A stretch of 64,000 nucleotides of DNA, taken from the NCBI GenBank assembly GCA_013399875.1, contig VXAZ01002119.1:1-64000 (forward strand). The letters run 5' to 3'. The notes beneath the pieces were generated by a model. It worked only from the letters and a program-made list of their open reading frames with translations, was not told where the DNA came from and searched no databases. A program made the position numbers and the translations under genes. The DNA comes from Gymnorhina tibicen. Its lineage: Eukaryota > Chordata > Aves > Passeriformes > Artamidae. This document shows, piece by piece, positions 1 to 12,742 of this stretch (within the stretch, counting starts at the first letter, position 1; each line of letters starts with the position of its first letter).

Positions 1-3000
1 TCATAACCAAGGTTTTAACACAAAATTTTAACAACAGAATGTCACGTTTTCTCTATTCCTGTTTATCTGTATCCTTTTGGAGAAGCCCTGCTGTTCTATG
101 AATATTACATTTTTCACCAGGCCTAATAGTATTGTATAGCAATGAGAGCTACTTCACATGCACGGCTTTGTCCGTGGTGACACGCATCTAAACAAAATAT
201 AACGTACTTCTTGCAGTACATAGTAGAGATTAGTAGTAGTCTGGAAGTATTTATTCTCTTTGCCTTCATACCAATACATCTTGGGTCAGCTGGTCAATTT
301 CCAACTCAGAATACCTTAGGAATTGGATAAATTGCTGCAGTCATGCTATAAATACTTTTCTTTATCCCAAAATTTCGGTTGAGAATTTCTACAGTGCCCA
401 TGTAAATCTTCATGTGTATTCCCCAACATGAGAAAGGACTTGCTCCTGCCTAAAGGAAAGTGATGAAACCTTTGTTCTTCCCTGTATATGAAAGTTATAC
501 AGCCTTTAATTTCAGAGTCCTTCAAAGTTGCCACTAGATATAACTGTTTTGAAGGAGGTTGAGATGTTCCATTTCTGCTAATTTAGGTGTGGCTTGTCAT
601 AAAAAAAAAAAGTAACTGGTCAGAAAGGGAATTCAGAGTCTGAACCAAGTGGTTCCACATTGCTGCATTCTTACACCATGCTGGAGTTGAGGAATGGTAG
701 CATGGTCACCACACATGTGACTTGATGCCAAGAAGTCTAAATATGTTTTAGAAATGCAAATACATATTATCAGAACAGAATGACATTTTTACTTTTGAAA
801 GCTTTTTGCTGTGGCTCTTCTGCTGGAGATTTTCTATGTAAGCAATGGTCATGCTGTTGTGAGCCAAGTCCACTGAGATACTGTGCTAAATGAATAAAAC
901 TCAGTCACTATTCTACCACTCAGCAGTGCAATGTTAACCCAGAAGGGGAGTTAGCTGGATGCTTATTTAATCACCAGCCTGGAAAAAAGTATTTAATTTT
1001 GAGAAAAACAGCAAATAGAGACTATAAACTGAGTGCTGAACATGTAATCATGAAAGACCATCCCTGTAACTAACTTTGTTAACTGTGCCTTGTGAGAATG
1101 CTGGTTCTGTGTTAGCCAGGCTACAGAGATGCAGTGATTCAAATCAACAGCTTGCTCTAAGCTTGAAAATCATTGGAAAATGTGCTTTTCACAGTAAATT
1201 TTTCCAGTGTAATATCCTTGGTGATAGTAAATATGTCTCACTGTGAAGGGAAATTTCAATGCGTAAGATTGGATTGTGTTGTTTTATGGAGTGAGAATGA
1301 TGATTAATTTGGCTGAAATTTAATCAACCCTCTGTTAATGTTTACTTGTAAAGTTTTATTAGGTCATGTTACAGTTATAATCTTATCAGTGGCCATGCTC
1401 AGAGTCTTATTTCCAAGCTGTTTTCAATAGTAAATAACTGACCAAACCTGATTCTTCACCACTTCGCAGCTTGTGTTGTCATTTGCATCAGTAAGAAAGG
1501 AGTGTGCAGCGTTGTCATTTCAATCTGGAATATTCTACAGATGTTTTCCTTATGATGCAGTGAAATAAAGGATTCTACAAGGCATCAGGCAGGGCTCATT
1601 CCCACTTGGGCATTTCAGTCATGAGGCAGCATTTTCCCTCAGTGTTGTAGCTGTTCTAGGTGGGGTTTTCTTCCTGAGAAATTCTAGAACTGTTAAACAA
1701 CAGATGATAAATGTCCATTTGGGATGGTCTCTGAAGAGATCATGCCTTTCAAATAAGAAGGAAATGGGAAGTAGACAGCAGTCTCAGTCATCATCCTTCA
1801 TGTATGTGAAGAGGAATCAAATCCACATATTTTTGCAATTGACACTCTTGCAAAGGCCCATGCTTTGCATGGCTCTAAGCACTGAAAGTGCTTTAGAGCA
1901 TTTGCACAAGCATATCATTTATCCTTCCTCAGATCAAATTCCTGTGGCTGCAGATGGGAAGAAATTTTCCTCATACTCTGTATGTTAGTTACTTGTGTCC
2001 TGCAGGTGAGGTCTGAGGTTTCTATAGTATCATGTTAAACATGAGCTGCTCCTAAAGTGATCTTGCTGGCAATTAATAAACAGATCTTTTGAAGTGTTAC
2101 TAGTTTAGAAAACAAATCTTGACATTTTTGCCTTCACAAAAGATATGTGGGAAAGGACAGTGCTGGTGTATAGTAGTGTAGTGCTCAGCACTGGATATAA
2201 TTTTTCAGTGTGAAGCAGGATTTTTTTTCCAAAGTACTGGCAAATAAATCTCACCTAGGGGAAGAGGAGCTGCAGTGCACGACAGTTTGTTTTCAAGTTG
2301 TACTGTAACAACATCATGCACCGAGCCAGACAAAAGTACACAAACTTAAGTAGAAGTGACTGAGCCAAAAAATAATTGTCATAATTATATAACAGGTAGT
2401 CAGATTAATAATGATAAAATATTTTTCTTCCCACAGTGCTGTTTATTAGCCAGCACCAGAACTTAATCTTTTCTTGCCTGTCACGTGGTTTGTGAGAGAC
2501 CTTGGAGAAAAATGTTTGGGTGGGGTTTTATTCCTTTTATTTCATTCAGGACTTTTTCCCAAAACACCCCTAATCATGATCAGGATGTGCAAATAACTTG
2601 TGCAATAAGTCTGGCTTTTCTAGCAGGAATGCTACGTTGTCCATCCAGTACCAGGAAGGTGGAAATACCCTTAATTTTATGTTCAGTTAAATACAGGATT
2701 TGCCCTTCTGTCTGAAGATTTCCAAATAGTTTAGCTTGGAGAGTTTGCTTGTGGAAGAACTGATTCACATGTTTATTTTCTTTTCCCCAAAGTAATGACT
2801 ACCCAACAAGACTTAACTATCCTTGTGCTCTTTTCTATATGTTGTTTGTGTCCTCATCCAGAATTACGTCCACAGAGTATTCAGTAGGCAAAATATTACA
2901 GAATTTTTATTTTACAGCCTTTTAGTTTTTTTTCAACAGTATAGGTTCTTTCATTAGTTTCATAGAGCATCTTTTTTTGTTTTTTCTTAATTACCTGCAG

Positions 3001-3958
3001 TCCTACATTCCGTTCTGGGGCACCCAGTTCAAGAAAGACATGTGCCTTGGAAGGAAGAGCCCTGAAGATGATCAGAGGGCTGTAACACCTTCCATATGAG
3101 GACAGGCTGAGAAGGTTTGGGGTTGCTCAGCCTGGAGAAAAGAAAGCTCTGAGGAGACCTTATTGTCAGCGTTTCAGTATATAAAGGGGGCTTGTAAAAA
3201 AAGATGAGGAAGGACTTTTTACCAAAGCCTTTAGTGACAGGACAAGGGGCAATAGTTTTAAATTGAAAGAGAGTGGATAGAAACTGGATATAAGAAAGAC
3301 ATTTTTCATGATGAGAGTGGTGAGAAACTGGTACAGGTTGCCCAGAGAAGTTGCAGATGCCCCATCCCTGGAAGTGTTCAAGGCCATGTTAGGTGGGGCT
3401 TTGAGCAAGCTGATCTAGTGAAATATGTTCTTCCTCATAGTGAGGGAGTTGAACTGAATGATCTTCAAATGTCCCTACCCCCCGTTTCCTGCTCCTAATT
3501 ATTCTTGGGTGGCATTGGCCTTCTTTGCTGCTTTATATCTGGAGCACCAAATATGGTGAGGTATTGATCCTTGATCATGTGTATCCATGACTATAGTGAT
3601 ACAAATATAATTCATTTTCTTAGAATGAATGCTCTAGCACACATTTTGCAAAGATGTCTTTCTTGGTTTCTAATTTCTGTTGAATTTCTCATTTCTTTAT
3701 GCCATACAGATAATTTAGTAAGAAAATTTTATATAGAAAAATATTTTGTGAAAGTAAATATTGCCCAATTTGGAAGTAACAAAAACCCCAGGGAAACCCA
3801 AAGTTAACAGGAGTTGTATTGTCACTCTGGAAAGACATGCTCCAAGACTGCACTTGTCTCCCTGGTACACTCCATGCTGGTTGCATATATTTATAAAAGA
3901 CACTGATGAGTCATATGTAAACATTTTGTTTATAAAGATTTTCTTTGTTTTCCCACAG
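1..3958 (+). other. Intron upstream of exon 1 (partial)
   Basis: This is AT-rich non-coding DNA ending in a pyrimidine-rich acceptor (TTTTCCCACAG, AG at 3957-3958). Its 5' end is outside the window. It contains one recognisable repeat, a plus-strand CR1 fragment at about 3002-3485. Otherwise I see only short homopolymer runs (A at 601-611, T around 2222). No upstream coding exon or promoter could be recognised, so the signal-peptide exon must lie before position 1. Confidence 0.8.
3002..3485 (+). mobile_element. CR1 LINE 3'-end fragment, sense orientation
   Basis: The sequence follows the 3' part of the avian CR1 consensus in sense order. A 'ttctggggcacccagttcaa' block comes first, then 'gaggacaggctgagaag', 'ttgctcagcctggagaa', an 'actggtacaggttgcccaga' block, 'ccatccctggaagtgttcaa', and a last block resembling 'ggactggatgatct'. 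It is clearly diverged, with small insertions and deletions, and lacks the terminal 8-bp ATTCTATG-type repeats, so it is a relatively old truncated copy. The reading frame is long dead. The boundaries are approximate. Confidence 0.85.
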
Positions 3959-4119
3959 ACTTGCTGCTTTCAAACAGCTGCATCCCATTCCTGGGCTCAA
4001 CAGAGGGGCTTGATTTTCGAACCCTGCTACTAGATGAGGAGAGGGGCCGGCTACTAGTTGGGGCAAAGGACCACATCTTCCTGCTCAACTTGGTTGATGT
4101 AAACAAAAATGTGAAAAAG
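3959..4119 (+). CDS. SEMA3D: SEMA3D coding exon 1 in window (start of sema domain)
   Basis: The exon is 161 bp and begins with the last two bases of a codon (GAC, D1, if the upstream exon ends in G). It ends in phase 0 at donor GTCAGT. It encodes residues 1-54, including [12 protein letters not shown] and the family-typical [19 protein letters not shown], which forms the first strands of the propeller. Class 3 semaphorins share the pattern '[14 protein letters not shown]'. It compares closely with what I recall of human SEMA3D, with replacements such as STEGLDFRT for SSEGLDFQT. Confidence 0.96.
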
Positions 4120-7100
4120 GTCAGTGCCTTTTCCATGGAGTTTACCTCCTAAGTTAAATTTTGTTAAATTATTTTTGTTTGTTAGTTTTTTGTTTGTGTT
4201 TTTATTTATTTATTTCTTCCCTGGGTAACTGCAGATTTGTTGTGCAATGCGATTTACCAAGATTTGATAATCTCACCTCCCATAGTTATACAGATTATCT
4301 TTAATCAATTGAGTTTCTCGTGCTGTATGATCTCCTTTGTGACTGATGACCTGCAAGAGATCAGCTATGTGGAAGAGCCCTGCAGTGCATGAAAATAGCA
4401 TCGAAATATCAGCAAACAGGAAAAATGCAGCTCAGAGTGTTCACTTCTCAACTCTTCTGGTCATGGTTACCCTCCTCATTTAAAAGCATTTGGAAGGAAA
4501 TAACTGAAGACAGCTCTTTCATTGCTTCCTGGCATCACTGGGATTAGTTTACTGTAATACTGAATAGAGCAGAGGCAATTTGGATGGTTTAAATTATAGT
4601 AAAATATAAGTGGCAATTTTAACATTTCTGTTAATATCTAGAATTACTAGTGATAGGAGAAGATTCCACTGGGATCTGCTGTAGTCCCTTGCCTGCGCCC
4701 AGTGACAATGTGTTAACTCGAGATAATAAGATGACAATTTAGCCTTCAATATTTGTAGCTGACATGGTGAACTGGAGCTTTTGTAAGCACAGTTGACTGC
4801 TACGAGTGAAAACCAGATGCTTGCACAGGAACACATGAAAACTGGTTTCCTGCTTCTCCCAGATATGAAGAAAATTTGAATTCTCAGCTGTGTTTGGTAT
4901 TTTCTTTAGGCACCAGAGGGGGGTTTTAAATTACTGTATTCTGCTGCCAGCTCTGAAGAGGTAACTGACCCTGAATTAATGTGATTGCAGGCAGGGGCTG
5001 AACAGGTGGAACAAGAGACTATTTTGCCCACATGTTTGAGAGCAACACTTGCTGTCATTGTATAGAAGAGATACAGTACCACGCTGAATATTTTGTTTGT
5101 TATCTTGACTTCGGCAATGCTGCACATGCCCATTTCTGTAAAACTCAGATTCTGAGTATTTCAGGGAATTTCTTCCTGGGATGCTTTATCAAGCACTTAC
5201 CTTGCTTCTGTCATCTCAGTAATTGACTCAAAATCCACCATCCCCTCCGGATATTGCATTAATAACAGCAATACTCATTATAATTGCAAATTTTCAGACT
5301 ACAAATTGATTTTTGGTGTAGGCTTTCTGTAGAAAAGAAATTTTGCTTGTGTGAAAAGCACACTTCTGTTTCTGTGGGATTCTGCTTACCTCCTGAGAGA
5401 TGTGGAGTGCTGTCACCTCCTATTATGTTCAGTGGGGCTTTATGAGCCCAAACCTTGCTGGAGGTGGCAGCAACCTGCGTGAGTCACCCCTCAGTCCAAG
5501 CTGGTGACATTTTCCCTTTGGCCAAACCACTGCTGATCATTATGGATCTTGTGCTTTCCAAGAAGAGCAGAACACAGATGGAGCCAGGAGAACTAACGTG
5601 CAATCAGACAGTGCCATTTGGTGTAGATGTTGTAGAGAAAAGACTCACTTTGTATTGGAGGGAAAATTTGCATTTCCTAAGATGAATAGAGAATGTATGC
5701 TTACATATCTGTGGTAACCTTAAAAGGAGGGAATAAAATGCCTAGCCACTTGTGTATCTGGACTAAGTTCAAATACTTCTTTAAAGTAGTAAACTAATAG
5801 TTTAACTATTCAGATAATATTTAACTTTTCAGAAAAAACCACTGAGGCAAAATACATTTAAATGGGTAGAACTGACTGAGAAGCCTTGCAGAGCATCCTG
5901 GTATGCTGATTTCCAAGGCCTCCATGGGCATTCAACAACTTTATAAATGTATCTTCTTGCATAAATGCCCAGGTAACACAAGGCAAGGTCACAGGAGTGT
6001 TTATCTTTAATTCCACTGCACTTGGCTGGTAGAATCTTGTCAGTGGAGGGAAGGGATGAGATGAAGTTGCGGGAGGAACTGTGTGTAAATCTCAGTCGCT
6101 GAGGAGGATGCTAAAGGATACTCTACAGCAGCAGTGAAGTGTCAGAAAGTAGTATTTGCCGGTGCTGTGTTTAGACTGACCGTGGTTTGGGTTGGCGCCG
6201 GGCCAGGCGGCTCGCTTCCAGGCTTTCCCAGTGTGAGGAAACCACACATGTCAGGACTACAAGAGTCTGAAGTGTGTCCTTTGTACTCCTCTGGAGTACG
6301 AGTCGGCTGGAAAAAAATAATCTGCTTACACACAGCCGCTAAAATGGGTAGAAATTGATTAGAATATTAAGTTTCTGCCTATAAATGATGTGTTTATTAA
6401 TGACTTTGAGGAAGGAGTGTTAAAAGCAAGCTGAGGGGGCGAGAGAGGTATAACAACTTTGAGACTACAGTGTAAGATTGTGCATAGTTTGGGGTTTCTG
6501 TTCTTTAAAACAAAGCTGAACATGAACTTTAGAATGCTTTATGCTGGGTAGATTCATCTTATTTTAATAAAGCTCTCAATTTCAGATATTTGTTTTGTTA
6601 GGAGCTACTGATACCTCCAAAAGCCAAGTCAGGATCCCCAACAATTTATTGTCATATGTGGATATAATTACTTGGCAAGGTTATATTTTAGAGTCTTATG
6701 CTTTATACTGAGACATTTCCGGCAAAGAAGCATCCAAAGCATTGTATCCTGCTCCCTTCTCTAATGTATACATATATATGATTCAATAACTTCCTTTTTA
6801 AAACCTATTAATTTACCTAAATTAGTTAATTTGACTTACATATATTAAGTTATGGCTTTATTTCCTGGTGTATTTTTCCTGATGAAATAAATCAGTAGTT
6901 CTGCTGGAGTCCCAATTTCTTAAATCATTGTAGTTTTTATTCAATTTATTGTGTAATAGGTTCAAAACTTCCTTAGCTAGAAGCTTGAAAAATAATCTGT
7001 CTGGTTTCCAGTGCTTGCAAACCTCATTATAAAACAACAGTAAGTACCACAGTGTAATAGGCAAGTCCTCCAAAATGACAGAAAGCTAAAGTGATTATAG

Positions 7101-7700
7101 TCAATAAATATATAAAGTTTAGCAACGGATAATCATCTTTCTGTACCAGGGATGTATTTTCTCTGAAGTTTTTCTGTACCAGAAACCTTTAGCTCCTATT
7201 GCAGGAATGGCTTTATCAAGCCATTCTTTTTCTGAAAAGATCTCCATAGTCTTTTTCTGAAAGATTCTCATATGCCTGACAAATTCTGCAAGCTATTTGC
7301 AAACTGGAAAAATTGTGATTTCTTCCTATGAGTAAAATAAAGATGGTCAGCAAAAGAAAGCAGTTCTGCTGAAGGCTTCTATGCCATTACCACCAGAAGT
7401 GCAGTGTAAAACAAGGAGATGTTTAATAGCTTGAGAGGCTGGAAAGCTGGAGAAGAAAATCTATGGGAACCCCAACCTCTCGGATCCTGCTGGAAACATT
7501 ACGTTAGTACATCAAATTTTCTTGTGAGTTTGCTTAAAGCCTTTTCTATTTTGCTCCTTGAGCTAAATAAATGGGAAATACAAAATGCTGTCAGCTGGGT
7601 AAACAGTGGGTAAATAGCTGCAAAGCAATGGTGCCCCTTTCTGTGGCTGTGCTAACAGTGCACTCGGGGTTACATGTCAGTGTGATTATCACTGTGTGAT

Positions 7701-7737
7701 CCGCAGTTCGACCCGCCCATCTCCGCAGGAATAGGAA
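7701..7737 (+). repeat. Decayed direct repeat, copy 1 (partner at 8171-8207)
   Basis: A 37-bp segment here matches 8171-8207 at 29 of 37 positions without gaps. Four of the eight differences are CpG in this copy and TpG or CpA in the other, the pattern of methyl-CpG decay. No wider family is recognised. It may be a small local duplication or two fragments of one unknown repeat. Confidence 0.5.
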
Positions 7738-8170
7738 TGCTATCAAGGCCTGACAAGCTTTTGAAAAGCTGCCAACCTGCAGGAGCTGTCAGTGCTAGAA
7801 GACACAGCCCCATGTGGGCCAAATAGATAAACATGTCAGATCCCCAATAGCAGCTTTGGAACAAGTTGTTTTCATCTGTCCCAGTGTGCACTGGCTCAGG
7901 GTCACAAATTATCATCGCTTGGAGCATCCTCAGTTAGTAGTTGCTACTATTTTTCTGGCATGTGCAGCTGTCTTGTGACATCCTTGAATGCCCTCTTGTA
8001 TTGACTATTATCTGTATTTCACAGGGAAAAATATACATATGCATAAATATGTATTTACCTGCTGGGTAGATGCTTATGAAATAGCTGCACATAATTTTTT
8101 TCTATAACTCCAGTGCTTGCCAACAGTTAAAGTGGGCTTGTATTTCAGCACTGTTACCATTATGCACTAT

Positions 8171-8207
8171 CTGCAGTGTGACCCACCCACCTCTGCAGGA
8201 AGGGGAA
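8171..8207 (+). repeat. Decayed direct repeat, copy 2 (partner at 7701-7737)
   Basis: This is the second copy of the 37-bp direct repeat, 470 bp downstream. CpG sites of the first copy have become TpG or CpA here. It lies next to an AT-rich stretch with an exact octamer ATGCAAAT at 8213-8220. Confidence 0.5.
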
Positions 8208-10251
8208 CATATATGCAAATACATATGCATATTTATGTAAATTAGCAACATCCAGATACAGGAGCAAAATTTTACATTCATTGCTCTGAGAAACTTTCTG
8301 TCAGTCTGTATAAGCGTGGTCTCAATTAGGAATGAACCCAGTGGGAATTTAGCTAGTACTGAAGGGAGGCTTTGGTTCTTGCCATCAGGCCTGAGTCTCA
8401 GGAATACGTACAGAGTCTAAGGTGTTTACTGCAGCCTTGAAACACAGTAATACCAAGATTGGTCCTCCCTAAAAAATATGTGCTGCTTATTCTATAACTC
8501 AAAGGAAGTTAGCTTCCTGCCTGTCAGCAAAACTGCAGACAGTCTGAGAGTGAAGCTTTCTTGACCTGTCAGAAGAAAAAGTTTGCCAGGAAACATAATT
8601 GAAGGCCAAAGAGTCATGTGGAAACCACTGGAGATAGTTAAACTTATGAAAGAGGGACATGAGGAGTGAGACAATCTAGGATAAACCCAGTGAAACTTCA
8701 GGTTCGGGACTTTCAGAGACAGAGGTGATATCTTTGTGCTTGCTAGCCCTTGGAGCGGTCTTACCACTGAGCTATTTACTCTATAAAGTTGTTTGACAGA
8801 CTTAAGTTTAGGCACCTGTGTAGACAAAATGAAAGCTTTTGAAAAGTGTTTATAGACACAAAACAACAGATGGAGCAAGACGTGAAGAAAGCAATGAGTC
8901 CAGAATGACAGCAGTCCTAGGTGGAAGAGAGTGTCTCTGTTATTTCCTCTTGCATTGTTGCCATAAATTATGTTTCCATAAACATCCGCTGCCATTTTTA
9001 TATTTTACCCATGTGTTTAGCTATAAAGAATGGCCAGTATCCTGCTCTCCGAAAACATTTGCTCATATTGGTCACTGGCTTTTTCAAAGGTAGGGTTTGT
9101 TTTTAATCTGAAGGGATAAACATGTCAGGAGCAATGCCATTTACCCTAAAAATCCTGGTGTACGGTTTCCTTTCAGGAGAAACAGGCGGTAGTCAGAAGT
9201 TTGCTGGGGTTACACTGTGGAAAATGAAGTGTAGAAGCACTGAAGCCTTTCAAGATGTAATCCAGTGTAAATGAAATCAGCATCTGGTCTATTTTCTTTA
9301 AGCTTTTACATGTGCTCATAACATACACATGAAAATGCACTTTTCAGAAAACCCTTGAGGCTGGAAGTATTGGCTGCTACTTAAGTTGCATTGGAGATCG
9401 CAGTTTAAGAGGAGAACTGGGGCATATGGAGATGTTGCTTTGTCCCAGACAGATGCAATATTAAATCCCATTTGGTTCTAATATGAGGTTTCACTCTAAC
9501 AGCCACCTGCCAAATTTAAGCTACCAAAAGTTTGTGAATGCGTCATCCAAATACACAGCTTTTATTTCCCTGTGACTTCAGTACATTTTACTCAGTTTGA
9601 CAGCACCATGAAAATAAAGAATGCCATACACTGACACTGGCATTCCTGCTGTGTTGGAATCACTTTGAAACAAGCCTCATATTCTCTCTTTCCCCCTTCC
9701 TGTTACATCAGATTATCTCTTTCAGACATCTGATTTTCTGTTACTATGAAATAATTGGAGGTGGAAATTCTGATCAGTTAATTTCCTGGATGTGTATTGC
9801 AGGTACACATAATAGTACCACAGGTGAAGGTCTGTGGCAGATGTAAACAAGATTGAAGGATACATTCTTGGCTTTTAACTATCTCTTAAATATTTCTGAG
9901 AGTTAGCTGAACCTTGATGAAACTGCCATAAAGAAAGCTAGATGAAAATCTCTAAAGACAGCCTGGTTAGTTTTCAAATACAGGGAGAAATTCAGATGAG
10001 GAACTCAGATGTATCAGCTTCCTTTGTTTGCTGATGACTTTAAAATACTGAATTCCAGAGTACAGCAATTACAGTGGGAGTCAGTTACAAGACCTGCTTG
10101 GGGTAACCTTCCTGTTCAGATTTGTACATGAGAAAAATCTCTCCAGTTCCCCAAGCTGTGGACTTCCATACTGCACACATTAATGCAGCAGATGTGAGGT
10201 ATTTAGAGAACAACTGGTATACGAATATGGTGTGCTAAAGTCAGATCATTT

Positions 10252-10402
10252 TCTCATTAATTAACGCAGTTGTTTAGAGCATGGTGCTAATAATGTCAAG
10301 GTCACGGGTTCAGTCCCTGTACAGGCCATTCATTTAAGAGTTGGACTCGATGATCCTTGTGGGTCCCTTCCAACTCAGAATATTCTGTGATTCTGTGATA
10401 AT
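10252..10402 (+). mobile_element. SINE with tRNA-Ile head and CR1-like tail (TguSINE1 type)
   Basis: The 5' part resembles a tRNA-Ile gene. It has a degenerate A box near 'cagttgtttagagc', an anticodon loop CTAATAA at 10287-10293 (anticodon AAT at 10289-10291), an intact-looking B box GGTTCAGTCCC at 10307-10317, and a 3' acceptor half ending 'acaggcca'. It is followed by a CR1-like tail (gttggactcgatgatcc, then cccttccaactcagaa) and the 8-bp repeats ATTCTGTG at the 3' end. This composite structure is that of the zebra finch SINE named TguSINE1, mobilised by CR1-encoded enzymes. No target-site duplication is obvious, which is usual for CR1-mobilised elements. It is not a functional tRNA gene, because the head is degenerate and fused to the tail. 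Confidence 0.88.
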
Positions 10403-10740
10403 ACTGAGAATGCATTAAATTCTTTCCAGTGTTTTCTGGGAAATTCAGTAAATTTTTAGTGCTTGCAGTAATTTTCAGTGAAGTGACCTGGGGTCAGTAT
10501 ACAGCAGTGACAAATGTCCTAGTTCTCAGGATGCAATCCATGAACACCCACTCTTATGGCATTGGGGCATGACATTCATGATATTGTCTTATGCAGCAGG
10601 GTGACATTCTTATTGGATCACTGTCGTATGTTTGCTTAGTGCTCCTTGAACTTACTGTTTTTCTTTGCTTTTAATTTTTGAGCTATGAATTACAAAAGTT
10701 CTTCAGAAAATTGAGAAAAAAAATTAAAAAAAAAAAGTCA

Positions 10741-10875
10741 CATTATTGCCATTTTACTGGTGGGAAAATTGAGACCTGACTGTCACATATAGTAAGGCAA
10801 TAACAAAACTAGGATTAGACTGTCTCCTGGTTTACTTCAGTCTGTTTGGATCACGTTGCCCTCTTTACTGTACTC
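10741..10875 (-). mobile_element. MIR SINE relic, antisense
   Basis: Read on the plus strand, it follows the reverse complement of the MIR consensus. The order is 'attttactggtgggaaaatt', then 'gtcacatatagtaaggca' (consensus about gtcacacagctagtaagtggca), 'actaggattagac' and a last block like 'cccgtgctctt'. It is strongly diverged, with gaps. The order of four separate blocks makes chance unlikely. MIR is an ancient amniote tRNA-derived SINE that survives at low copy number in birds. Confidence 0.65.
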
Positions 10876-11929
10876 GTTTTATGGTCCCATTGAGCTAAGT
10901 CATGAATCCTTTTTTTTTTTCCACACAGGGGGGTAGTTTTTCATGGAGAAGAGTTTCTCAGGGGGAGTATATTGCGTATGCCAACGTGACAAAGGGTTTA
11001 CAACTCAATCTGGCTTTGTTCTTTGGAAACTGCAGTTGGGACTGTCATATGGGGAATTTACCCATACCAATGAGCCTAAGCTTCTGAATAATAGTGTACA
11101 TGCTTCACAAAGCCTTAATAAGACATTTTGATGCCCAGAAAGCTGTAATTTTATTGCATACCTTCCCTCAAGCATCAATATGATGAATATCTAGTACACA
11201 GAATAGAACAAAGGAAGAAAGCTGGCTTTCTCTTGCTGCATCAAGCAGCTGTTTAAAATCAGTGTATTTTCATCTAAATGCTTCTAGCACCTCTTACTCC
11301 TTTTAAATAGGAAGGGAGCAATTCCTTTCTTCACAGGCCCCAAATTAAGTGTGTGAGTGTTTTGAGACATGCTGATCAGCTGATGTCCTTCACTCCTGGT
11401 AGAGACACACCCTGCTGGTGCTCCATGCACCACTAATAAAGCACTTTGGGGTGTCCTGTACCAGAGGCTGGATAGAAAAGTGCTGAAGCATGTGAACAGC
11501 GTCAGGCATGGGAGAGGCTCCAGTGAAGGCCCCAGGGCTGCTGAAAGCCGACAGCCTCAATGGCACACTCAAGTGCTTGCTGCTGGCATGAGCGTGGCTA
11601 TCATGGGGACCTGAAACTGGAAGGAGTCACATTGGTCAATTGGTCTCACTCCCTGCTATCAGCAGCAGCTACCTCATGGAGCAGTTATTCCTTTTATAAG
11701 CCAGTCCAAAGCTGTTGTAAGTGGCCCTTTGGGATACTTCACACAACTTCTTTAGGAATGTTGTTGCTGTGGAACAGATCCTTTGTTACTCCGATGTTTC
11801 AGATTTAATTTTTGTTAAAATCTACAATCTAGTATATGTATTTATTTATTACCAGTTTATACCCATTTCCTCTGGCTGTTTATAAATCTGGTCTTCAGAG
11901 CCCTTTGATTATTCCTGCATAATTTAACT

Positions 11930-12110
11930 TCATTTGTTTTAGTGATGCTTCCCACCTTTGTGTCATCTGCAGGGGTTGTTGGAGAGTTCTGGATTTTTAC
12001 CAAGGCTACTGAAGGGTACATGAAATAGGATGAGCTCTGGCACTGTTTCTTGAGGAACTTCATGAGTAACTTTCTACCTCAAGTTCTTTACTTATCAGAC
12101 CATTTTTTTT
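11930..12110 (-). mobile_element. Ancient CR1/L2-like LINE relic, antisense
   Basis: On the plus strand there is 'ctttgtgtcatctgca', then a block like 'ggcactgtttcttgaggaac', then 'ttcatgagtaactttctacc'. These follow the antisense order of the CR1/L2 reverse-transcriptase 3' region, whose consensus reads about 'ttggtgtcatctgcaaa' and 'cctgaggaactccactagtaac'. The divergence is high, so subfamily and boundaries are uncertain. Confidence 0.55.
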
Positions 12111-12736
12111 TTCTTGTACTAATGCCTGGTTTTGGCAGCTGAGCTAATCAGTTTCCATGGACAATTTAGTAAATACTTAAATGGAGCCCTGACGAAGAGC
12201 AGCTCTACCACCTTAATGCAATTCAGCCAGGTTATTAAAGCAAAGTACAATATTAGAGTGGGATAATGGCTGTTTACCAAGTTATATTGTCTTCTCTACC
12301 ACATTCCATTTTCATTGGAAACTTGTGTTATTTCTTCCCTAACTAAAAACTTGTTTTGAAACCTTAAAAACAGATGAAGTAAGACCAATGGGCTTTGAAA
12401 TTGTTTAGATAGCTTATGATCTTCCTCTTTTGTATTGTCACAATATATAGCATTTTCCACTCATTTTGTAAAGTCCTGCACCATCCTAGATTTAGTAGCC
12501 TAATTGGAAGTGATTCTTGAAAAAGCTGTACTTTCACACAATTTTTTTGTAATCAGATTTCAGTGTTTTATTTTTGAGCATCCCTTCTCCTAAAGATTTA
12601 TAGTCTTAAGTGTTAGCCTAGGAACAAAATCTGATAGAGAAAGATAGATACAGAAAAATGAGTAAAATACCAGTATTATTAATTCGTGACAGATGGCAGC
12701 TGGAATTTGGCTCTTAATTGTGGATCCAGATATTAT

Positions 12737-12742
12737 TTATAT

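Noticed and set aside
8492..8995. 167-codon open frame on the minus strand
   Set aside because: An open frame of this size is expected about once or twice by chance in 64 kb on six frames. It has no recognisable domain, and a tRNA-like trace lies inside it.
10252..10325. Functional tRNA-Ile gene
   Set aside because: The acceptor and D-arm halves are degenerate and the body is fused to a CR1-like tail, so this is a SINE head.
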